Shown here: positions 57,501-64,000 of the stretch, piece by piece
Layout: each line of letters begins with the position of its first letter
Numbering within the stretch: position 1 is the first letter of the stretch
Assembly (NCBI RefSeq): GCF_002278135.3
Contig: NZ_CP029425.2
Span: 7,540,001 to 7,604,000, forward strand
Direction of reading: 5' to 3'
Source: Bradyrhizobium ottawaense
Lineage (GTDB): Bacteria > Pseudomonadota > Alphaproteobacteria > Rhizobiales > Xanthobacteraceae
Length of the DNA stretch: 64,000 bases
The notes under the pieces: model-generated
Told to the model about the DNA's origin: nothing
Database searches by the model: none
The model's input: only the letters and a program-made list of their open reading frames with translations
Program-made: the position numbers and the translations under genes

Positions 57501-57659
57501 GCCAGGATAGGCAGTCGTGATATTGATGACCGTATTGGTTAGCTTCGGATATTGCCGGATCGGCAGTAGGACCGCGGCGCGCAAGCCGATCAGCAAGATC
57601 AGGAAACTCACGACGATTGACAATACCGGACGTTTGATGAAAAGCGCGGTAAATGTCAT
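54543..57659 (-). CDS. nolG: RND efflux transporter inner-membrane subunit (NolG)
   Basis: The 1038-residue RND pump is full length for the family. The first span starts at FIKRPVLSIVVSFLILLIG, the two large periplasmic loops lie in the expected places, and the proton-relay region is in LLTLLAMVLAIGLVVDDAIVVVENIHRHLE (the paired Asp residues). A second six-span bundle ends near TLITLFVLPAVYVAIA. NolG belongs to nolFGHI, implicated in Nod-factor export. The usual upstream membrane fusion gene nolF is not present, and no nolH/nolI pieces follow. It appears intact. Confidence 0.85.
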   Translation of the reverse strand: MTFTALFIKRPVLSIVVSFLILLIGLRAAVLLPIRQYPKLTNTVINITTAYPGASADMIQGFITTPLEQAVASAEGVDYISSSSMLGVSTIQVYIKLNFNPNEALTEVLSKVNSVKYLIPKESNDPVVTKSSGQTNAVMYIAFSSDELAASAITDYLTRVVQPVISTVDGVSAADILGGQSFAMRLWLDPAKMAGHGISPAEVSAAIAANNFQAAAGQTKGYFTISDVTANTDLRSVDDFKRMIVKANDGGFVRMEDIAVVELAAQMTDTTVTMNGDHAVFVGVQASPEGNPLNIVRGVRALFPEMERNLPPPLKMKVAYDSSKFIQSSIDEVKKTLIEAVVVVVVVIFLFLASLRSVIIPVVTIPLSLVGVCSMMLALGFSFNLLTLLAMVLAIGLVVDDAIVVVENIHRHLEEGAAPLQAATRGAREIVGPVISMTITLAAVYAPIGFLGGLTGGLFREFAFTLAGAVIVSGVVALTLSPMMCSLFLRRAKGGRFARLVNRGFSAVTRWYGRKLDRSLDYRPITGLFALTMLGLVGFLYMHISKELAPEEDQGIIFALTKAPKYANIDYLDYYGTKLESALKKVPETDLSFVFNGIGGQQSGMAGMLLKPWDERKRSSIVLKSLVQAELSKIEGINAFAFSLPPLPGGSGGLPVQMVINSTLGFQSIHEQMSKLKDAAQKSGLFMVSDSDLEFNQPVVRIKVDRSKANELGITMQIVGNALATLLGGNYVNRFNLQGRSYEVIPQVPREERLVPQSIGSYYVKTATGSMLPLSTVVSTETATDPNALTHYNQLNCATFQAVPMPGVTIEQAVDFLEAEAKKLPPGFSYDFLADARQYVHEGNQLAITFAFALIIIFLVLSAQFESLRDPLIIMISVPMAMVGALIPPFLGWATMNIYTQVGLLTLVGLISKHGILMVEFANELQFKERFDRRSAIEMAARVRLRPILMTTAAMVTGFIPLLTATGAGAASRFSIGLVLAAGMSAGTLITLFVLPAVYVAIASDHRGNGGVVRANLAERDFTSAADAEVTKHDHQII

Positions 57660-58189
57660 GTCAACTCGTATTCGGGATTGGGATGTAAATCTGCCACCAA
57701 CTTTAAGGCAATGGTCAGCAATGCGGCGACTGTGCTAGAGCCCCCGCTGTAGAGCTCGTGCCCTTTTTGCGTTTATCGGCGAAAGGCCCGACAAGAATAG
57801 TTGATTAGAACGCAACGACTTCTAGCCGGGCATTAGTTCAGGCTTCGCACTTCGACATCGGAATTACAAACGACCTGACCGGTACTCAACTCTACAAAGG
57901 TAAGTGAGTGATATAGCATCGGCTGCAAAGCACTATACCAAGGTTTATCGAGTTCGCCGCTGATCACCGTCGCAAGACTTGCGGAGTTGCTAAACACAAA
58001 TTCTTAGCCCCGCATATTCAGTGCGCGCCCGCTATCGCTTCGCTAACTCGCCGAACAAAGCCGTCTCGGGGCTTGCCCTCTGCTGCCAGTTCGATATGCC
58101 TCTCGGAACAGTGCTTTGAGCGTTTCTGTCAGCTCAATAAGCTGCGCTCTGGCTTGTCCACGCCTTGCGCTACCGAGTTGGCAACGCCA
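57660..58189. other. nolG promoter region
   Basis: No gene is supported. At 57911-57956 a stretch GTAAG...GATAT...CAAAG..CTATACCAA.GTTT is shared with the nodM-noeL interval. The remainder, to the panC remnant, is unassigned. Confidence 0.35.
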
Positions 58190-58984
<795 letters not shown>

Positions 58985-59010
<26 letters not shown>

Positions 59011-59875
59011 GAGGTGGATGGCGCGCAGTTGGCAATTGCCTCCCCAACGCCTTCGGGAAGCCGATAGGACTCTTGCGGGCCGGGGAACGCGCCACGGCGG
59101 ACATCCGCTGCCCCGCGCGAAAGCGCATCATGGAACTGCTGAAAGCCTTCCGTATAGGCGGGAACGAATTTGGGGCGATGACCTTCGGTTTGGCCCAGCA
59201 CGTCATGAAACAGAGCACCTGCTCTGAACAGTCTGGGCCCGAGCCGATTCCGATCGTCGGTATTGTCAAGGAATCGCTTACTCGAGCAGTAAGCTCAGCC
59301 GGAGTGCCCTCCAATACCAAAGCGAAACAGCTGGCCTCCTGCAGACGATGAGCATCATCGAGCAAACGCAGCGCTTCATCCACTTTGCGGCCCTGCACTT
59401 TGAAGCCGCCCATGACATTAACGCTCTGCGGAATAAGACCGAGATGACCCATCACGGGAATCTCGCAATCGACAATGGCACGCACCATCTCGATTCTTTT
59501 GCCACCGCCCTCGAGTCTCGCCGCAGCTGCTCCTCGCTGCAGAAATCCGCCAGCATTTCGTATGGTCTCCTCAACGCTGACGTGGAAGCTAAGAAAGGAC
59601 ATATCGGCGACGAGCAAGGCACGCGGTTTGCTGCGTACGGCGGCTTCGAGGTGATGGTTCATCATCGCAACACTTACTGGAGGCGTGTTTTCGAATCCAA
59701 GGCAGACGTTACCCCCGCTGTCACCGACGAGACTGATATCGATGGAAGGATCCGGGATAGGCGCCGCAACCGCGTCGTAGGCAGTCGTCATGACTAGACG
59801 CCGGCCGTCCTGCTTCCACCGCTGCAGGAGGGGAATTGTGATGCGGTCGACCGGTTGCTCCGAAACGCGACTCAT
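58985..59875 (-). pseudogene. panB: ketopantoate hydroxymethyltransferase (PanB), frameshifted
   Basis: The first frame (from the ATG at 59875) holds the PanB core: KQDGRRLVMTTAYDAVAA, DISLVGDSG, ARLEGGGKRIEMVRAIVD, GHLGLIPQSVN and IPTIGIGSGPDCSEQVL. Near 59210 it shifts to a frame with GQTEGHRPKFVPAY, and ends at about 58989. PanB makes ketopantoate for coenzyme A. The only obvious lesion is this one shift, so the loss may be recent. Confidence 0.8.
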
Positions 59876-59877
59876 TT

Positions 59878-60312
59878 GAACTCAGTTCGATTTTTAGCTG
59901 CGAACTGACAAAGCTTTGAACTTCAACCAACTCGCCGCCTATTGCAAAGTTATAGCGATCCCCAGCGCTCGAGTTGATCGAGTATCCCACGCGATCAGCA
60001 GTCTGGTTGCTACAATTCTTCAGCGTCAATCCGCTCTTCGTCGCTGTCCAAGAAGGACAAAGGGCAAAAAGTGAGTTGCGTATGGGCTTGGTGGATCCGC
60101 GCACCAGCGCCGTTGAGAACACACCATCGCGAGGCACGTGCGCGAGAATGACATAGGTCGAAGTCGCCCATAGGAGTTCTTGTTCCATATCTCCACAAGC
60201 CCATCGGTGGAATGGCCACTTCGAAATAAGGATGTGGATCGAGGGTGGCGGAACCGCGACAATGAAGATTGGCCTCCAGCACATCCTTCGCAGCGACTAC
60301 TTTTCTCGCCAA
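59878..60312 (-). pseudogene. unknown protein, frameshifted
   Basis: From an ATG at 60312 the frame reads HPYFEVAIPPMGLWRYG. After a shift near 60160 a second frame gives YVILAHVPRDGVFSTALVRG, ATKSGLTLKNCSNQTADRVGY and YNFAIGGELVEVQSF, ending near the panB start. The pieces look like one secreted or periplasmic beta-rich protein of about 140 residues. I do not recognise it. The stretch 60313-60654 upstream holds no supported gene. Confidence 0.35.
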
Positions 60313-60654
60313 GTGTTTTGCGCACCCGCGACTTCCCTGTGAGAGCGGAAGAAATCTGTCGACCCGCCAAGAAGAAAGGAAAGACCCTCTCGGAAATCAC
60401 CCGCAGATGGTGAAAATTCCTTTTGGTTGCGTCATCAACGCCAGAAGGCTTCCTTCGCTTGCTGTAGGTCTTGCGGGCGTGTTCGGCTTCGGCCGATTCG
60501 CGGGCCGGCTGTCGCGTCGGACCGATCGGGTTTACTTCTACAGCGCACTTTTGATGCATCGATTTTTTCCAGTGTTAAATCCACCGAGGTGAGCATAAGG
60601 CGGCATGCAACAGATTGTATTTCTGAGCCGATTGATCGGTAAAGAGCTCCTATA

Positions 60655-60804
60655 GAGTTTTGTACCGATGTGCTTGAGACCGAGGCGTCCGTCTCGGCAG
60701 TCCTCCCCCGCAGGCTGCTCTGTCCTGTCCGGTCCATTAACCGCTGGCCTATATGGTCACCTTGCCGAGCTTTTTGATACCGACCCGGATCGGGTCCGCC
60801 GGAA
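60655..60804 (-). pseudogene. IS481-family transposase fragment, distal part
   Basis: The minus-strand pieces IRVGIKKLGKV and HIGQRLMDRTGQSS match the catalytic-core start of IS481 (normally IHIDIKKLGRF and HRITGDRTGQ). It is the continuation of the fragment at 62200-62585, from which it is separated by the IS256 insertion. Confidence 0.6.
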
Positions 60805-62199
60805 GAGCTATGCGGGATTTTGGGTGACGAGGCGATCAGGCGGCGTGGTTTTCCGGCACTTGGATGACCTCGATGCCGTTTTCGAATCTGACACCTGCGA
60901 TGACCTTCGGCAACTGATTTGTGCCTTTCAGCCGCCGCCAGGTCTTTGATGCGGCGCAGAGCAGCTTGAACACCATCAACTTGGCAGTCGTTGACGATAA
61001 CGAACCTTTCGTGCGCACCGTTCTGTGCCGGACCGTCGCGAACACGCTTTCGATGGGATTCGTCGTCCGCAAGTGGTCCCAATGCTCGGCGGGGAATTCG
61101 TAGAACGCAAGCATTGCGTCGCGATCTTTCGTCAGGCACTCGACCGCCTTGTCGTACTTCGCTCCGTATTTCTCGGCAAAGACATCGATCGCCACTTCGG
61201 CCGAAGCTCGGTTGGACGCCAAATAGACCTCGCGCAGATCCTTCTTCATGCTGGCCTGTACCGACACTGCGACTTTGTTCAAGATATTCGCGGTTTTGTG
61301 CACCCAGCACCGCTGATGTCGCGTGGCGGGAAAGACCTCGTCGAGCGCCTTCCAGAAGCCGAGCGCGCCGTCACCGACGGCGATTTCCGGGGCGATCTTC
61401 AGCCCACGGGTTTTCGCCTCGACGAGCAGTTCGTGCCAGCTCTGCGTGCTCTCGCGCACGCCGACCTGGAAGCCGATGAGTTCCTTCTTGCCTTCCGGCG
61501 TCGCGCCGATCAGCACCAGCATGCATTCGCTGTGGTCTTCCATGCGAGCCTGCAGGAAGACGCCGTCCGCCCACACGTATACGTACCGGCGCGCCGACAG
61601 ATCGCGCTTCTGCCAACGCTCGTACTCGAGCTGCCACTCCGTCGTCAGTCTGGAAACCACCGCCGGAGAAAGATTCGGCGCATCCTTGCCCAGGAGCGCC
61701 GCCAGCGCCTCCTGGAAGTCGCCCGTCGAGATGCCTCGCAGGTACAGAACCGGCAAAAGTGCATCCAAGCTCTTCGTGCGCCGTGCCCACAACGGCAGGA
61801 TCGCCGAGGTGAAGCGGATCCGCTCGCCATCGCTGGTCACCGCGCGATCGCGAATCTTTACCCGGGCGACTTCGACGGCGCCGATCCCCGTCTGGATCGT
61901 CCGCACTGGACCATGGCCGTGCCGCACGAGGCGGTCGCGGCCATCGGGAAGCTTCAAGCCCTTCATCGCGGCGAGAAACGCCTCGGCTTCCATCTCGACA
62001 GCCTGCGCAAGCAGCTGCCGAGCACCAGATCGCAAAATATTCGTCAGTGGATCGTCGATCTCATCGGGCTGACGCAGTGGGACAATGTTGCTATGCTCGT
62101 TCATGGCGTATCGCTCTCCTTGAGGTTCTGGCAGGCTCGACACCCGCCTCGATACGCCGCCTATCTCATTCCGTCATCACCCAGTTTCCCGCATAGCTC
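60805..62199 (-). mobile_element. IS256-family element, intact, with 9-bp target duplication
   Basis: The element is about 1.4 kb with inverted ends GAGCTATGCGGGA at the left and the complement at the right. It is flanked by the nine-base direct repeat CCGCCGGAA (60796-60804 and 62200-62208). It interrupts an IS481 remnant. The perfect duplication and intact gene indicate a recent insertion. Confidence 0.9.
60836..62143 (-). CDS. IS256-family transposase
   Basis: The 435-residue DDE transposase has the family features: LDALLPVLYLRGISTGDFQEAL, the first Asp in YVYVWADGVFLQARM, the second in IAVGDGALGFWKAL with RHQRCWVHKTANILNK, and the Glu in TTNPIESVFATVRHRT. A start at MNEHSN (62104) is possible instead of the first ATG. 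Fragments of relatives are at 12370 and 40441. Confidence 0.9.
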   Translation of the reverse strand: MSSLPEPQGERYAMNEHSNIVPLRQPDEIDDPLTNILRSGARQLLAQAVEMEAEAFLAAMKGLKLPDGRDRLVRHGHGPVRTIQTGIGAVEVARVKIRDRAVTSDGERIRFTSAILPLWARRTKSLDALLPVLYLRGISTGDFQEALAALLGKDAPNLSPAVVSRLTTEWQLEYERWQKRDLSARRYVYVWADGVFLQARMEDHSECMLVLIGATPEGKKELIGFQVGVRESTQSWHELLVEAKTRGLKIAPEIAVGDGALGFWKALDEVFPATRHQRCWVHKTANILNKVAVSVQASMKKDLREVYLASNRASAEVAIDVFAEKYGAKYDKAVECLTKDRDAMLAFYEFPAEHWDHLRTTNPIESVFATVRHRTVRTKGSLSSTTAKLMVFKLLCAASKTWRRLKGTNQLPKVIAGVRFENGIEVIQVPENHAA

Positions 62200-62585
62200 C
62201 CGCCGGAATGCTCACGTTCATAGCGTCGCTCCGGCTCAGCCGGGCCCAGGTTGCGCAATCGGTTTAATCCCAGCCGGCGCCGGATAGGGCTGAAGGTCGC
62301 CGGCGACACTACCGGCCTCGATTGAGATCTGTTTGACCTGTGGCGCTGTCGTCCCAACGTTCCGGCTTCTGCGCATGGGAAGGCAGGATTTGGCTTGGAT
62401 AAAAGAGGTCTTGTGGAGCGATCACGGTCCATCCACTTCTTCCTCGCCGAACGCTTAAACTTGGCGACCGTCCTCGCCGAAAACGGCGAGTTGCAGCGCA
62501 CTGCAGCCTTCGTCAGGCCAGCCTCGATCAAGATTGGCGCCATGGCCTTTCGGCGTCAATGGCGCATTCTTGGGGGCGTTCATCC
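62200..62585 (-). pseudogene. IS481-family transposase fragment, proximal part, frameshifted
   Basis: From about 62585 the minus strand reads NAPKNAPLTPKGHG, then in a second frame IEAGLTKAAVRCNSPFSART and VAKFKRSA, the N-terminal helix-turn-helix of IS481. RRRLGLNRLRNLGPAEPERRYERE follows before the IS256 insertion. Confidence 0.65.
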
Positions 62586-62707
62586 GATCCTTAAGGGGTA
62601 GGCTAAAGCTTCGGCAGGTTGCTTCCTCGTTCAGGACCGGATGGACAACCTACTGAAAGCTCACACCTCATGGTCTCACAGACATCCTACCCGAACTGGT
62701 TGCCCCC

Positions 62708-62947
62708 TCATGCGGCCCCTCTAGAAGCGCGCGTATGCGCGCAGCGATCTGTCGCGCTTTTCGGCCGCAGGTTGGGTTCCACGCAATCGAGTATAGCCAG
62801 CATCGCCAGAACTTCGTCGACGTTAAATGTGGCCGCCCTGCGATCTGATAGTCCCAGAGACCGATGGGGGGCGCGGACCCGATTGGCTGCAAGCACCGCA
62901 AGCGCTTGCGGCCGCAAGGACGTAATATGCCGCTCGAATATATGCAT
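62708..62947 (-). CDS. small conserved protein, paralogue B
   Basis: The 79-residue product (MHIFERHITSLRPQALAVLA, then RSLGLSDRRAATFNVDEV and LAMLAILDCVEPN) is a paralogue of the 45906 gene. The same frame is open to an ATG at 63097, across the conserved element S. I prefer the 62947 start because paralogue A aligns only from here. The function is unknown. Confidence 0.5.
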   Translation of the reverse strand: MHIFERHITSLRPQALAVLAANRVRAPHRSLGLSDRRAATFNVDEVLAMLAILDCVEPNLRPKSATDRCAHTRASRGAA

Positions 62948-62969
62948 TCGTTGGCCTGTAGCTGCCCTG

Positions 62970-63100
62970 TGGGCATGATGTCGCGAGCGCTGGTGGCCAA
63001 CCCGGTCGCAAAGACTGGGGCTGGCCACCTTTGCTCCCAAGAGGCTCCAATTCTCAAGGGCTACAAAGTTGTATCTTCGAGAAGTACCAAGGGGCACCTA
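62970..63100 (-). other. conserved leader-like element S, copy B (candidate structured RNA)
   Basis: It is homologous to 44895-45035 and immediately upstream of paralogue B. The hairpin is kept (GGTGGCCAACCC with GGGGCTGGCCACC, 62992-63029); the mismatch sits at a different pair from that in copy A. It may be coding in the longer open frame or be an untranslated leader. From 63101 to 63287 I see nothing else. Confidence 0.45.
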
Positions 63101-63287
63101 CCAAAATCGGTGGCTCCCCTCCTCGTCGGCGACTCTCTAAGCTAGTTTTTGCCTTGAATTGGAGACACCAGCACGACCAGACACATGCACGTTGCATGAA
63201 CAAGAAAACATGCCAATCGCACATGAGCGACGCAAGTATGTGGGCAGAGTCAATCTAGGCGGAGCACGATAGAAAGCCGCTGGAAAG

Positions 63288-63533
63288 TTATCCGAGACCC
63301 TCGTAGACCGCGATGAGGAAGGCGAAGACCCCTACGAAGAGCGTCTTCTTGACGAGACGCGCGGTGATGTCCTCATCAGTTCCCCAACTCCAGAACAACG
63401 CTGCGAGCGTAATGTCGATCGCAGCAAGGGTCGTTGCGAGATATCCGACATCGCTCCCCAGCAGCCCAAAGCCGCTGTCGATGTAACGCGTGAACGTTTC
63501 CAGGAACTGGTCAATGATCCCCGTACCAGTCAT
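63288..63533 (-). pseudogene. trbL: trbL N-terminal fragment
   Basis: MTGTGIIDQFLETFTRYIDSG and two membrane segments (YLATTLAAIDITLAALFWSW, KKTLFVGVFAFLIAVYE) are the start of TrbL, a VirB6-like channel protein of 400 or more residues. The frame ends after 81 residues, where non-trb DNA begins. Its start overlaps the trbK stop by four bases. Confidence 0.8.
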
Positions 63534-63901
63534 GGCTTGCTTGCCTCAGGTGTCACCAGGTTCGGATATCCCTGCGGGATCCGGCTTGGATCCTTTGGAG
63601 CGAGCGCCACGCCGGCAGCGGAATCGTCGTGGCCAGGTAATGTGGCACCGTCTTTCTTGCCAAAAAAGCGACGGCGGTTTTCGGCCCAAACTTGCTTGCA
63701 GTGATGATAACCCGCGGCTTCCTCCGCAGTGACGCTGCGGCAGCGCGCGAGGTCAGAGCTGGTTGCTTCTGTCGTCTGCTCGGCCTTCGGTGGTGGAGCA
63801 GGACCGTCTCCGCCACGAAGCTGAATCGTGCAGGCAGCGACGGCCACTAGGCCGATTGTCGTAAGCAGCGATAGCGCCTTGAATGCCTTTAGCTCGGTCA
63901 T
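63530..63901 (-). CDS. trbK: TrbK-like entry-exclusion lipoprotein
   Basis: The 123-residue protein has an N-terminal signal with a lipobox (LVAVAAC near residue 24), a Pro-rich middle and YHHCKQVWAENRRRFFGKK. This is the TrbK-alt type encoded between trbJ and trbL in alphaproteobacterial trb operons. It prevents redundant mating between carriers. It overlaps trbJ and trbL by one and four bases. It appears intact. Confidence 0.75.
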   Translation of the reverse strand: MTELKAFKALSLLTTIGLVAVAACTIQLRGGDGPAPPPKAEQTTEATSSDLARCRSVTAEEAAGYHHCKQVWAENRRRFFGKKDGATLPGHDDSAAGVALAPKDPSRIPQGYPNLVTPEASKP

Positions 63902-64000
63902 CAGTGGAACATCTGCACGTTGAAGGATTGATAGCCCTCTCCTGGCGTCAGGAATCGCCTGAGTTGCTCTCGTCCTTGATCCTGAGCCGAGCCGCGCTGA
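63901..64000 (-). CDS. trbJ: TrbJ C-terminus, runs off the window
   Basis: The last 33 codons read QDQGREQLRRFLTPGEGYQSFNV and end at a TGA that shares a base with the trbK start (TGATG). TrbJ is the VirB5-like pilus-tip or channel protein. The rest of the gene is beyond the right edge. Confidence 0.75.
   Translation of the reverse strand, partial: QRGSAQDQGREQLRRFLTPGEGYQSFNVQMFH

Overview
The window is a piece of a rhizobial symbiosis island, most like those of Bradyrhizobium. The evidence is a block of Nod-factor genes (nodM/glmS, noeL, nolK, nolG), several type III secretion promoters (tts boxes) with effector genes beside them (a NopM-type E3 ubiquitin ligase, a GH12 glucanase, a NopE-type self-cleaving protein), trb conjugation remnants at both ends, and very dense insertion sequences. 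All family names come from reading translated sequence and motifs; no database search was run.

Layout. 1-6.8 kb: an rmlC-like edge fragment, a class III aminotransferase, IS6 copy 1, an integrase shard, the trbI/DUF2274 end of a trb operon, IS5 copy A, and a broken amino-acid ABC permease pair. 6.8-16 kb: the NopM-type effector with its tts box, then IS6 copies 2 and 3, IS630 and IS1380 around shards of a HlyD-like protein, a PilZ protein, a ClpX-type zinc-finger protein and a nonribosomal peptide synthetase. 16-25.5 kb: tRNA-Ile2(CAT) followed by a defence-like region. This holds a qatDCBA operon whose QatA lacks its N-terminal P-loop part, an SMC-like fragment, an orphan cobalamin riboswitch, a UvrD/RecB-like helicase-nuclease pseudogene, and an overlapping membrane-protein/methyltransferase pair. 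25.5-36.5 kb: IS scraps, the GH12 effector, IS6 copy 4, small tts-driven genes, NopE, IS5 copy B, a degenerate EAL protein and a phage tail shard. 36.5-49 kb: two IS21-family elements, IS66 and IS256 scraps, a three-copy intergenic repeat, a broken higBA module, an integrase shard, a phasin and a cold-shock protein. 49-60 kb: nodM, noeL-nolK, nolG, and decayed panC/panB. 60-64 kb: an intact IS256-family element inside an IS481 remnant, the second copy of a small gene with its leader, and the trbJ-trbK-trbL' end of the conjugation operon.

How the genes work together. NodM supplies glucosamine-6-phosphate for the Nod-factor backbone. NoeL and NolK make GDP-fucose for its fucosyl decoration, and NolG is an RND pump whose partner nolF is not visible here. 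The tts boxes place nopM, the GH12 gene, nopE and two small-gene loci under TtsI, so they form one regulon exporting proteins into the host. The trb genes are split by about 59 kb: trbJ-K-L' at the right edge and trbI'-DUF2274 at the left lie on the same strand and in operon order. This suggests that the symbiosis segment was inserted into, or rearranged within, an integrative conjugative element.

Pseudogenes are common (trbI, hlyD-like, panB, panC, higA/B, uvrD-like, integrase and others). Intact-looking genes are concentrated in the nod block, the effectors, qatBCD and the youngest insertion sequences.
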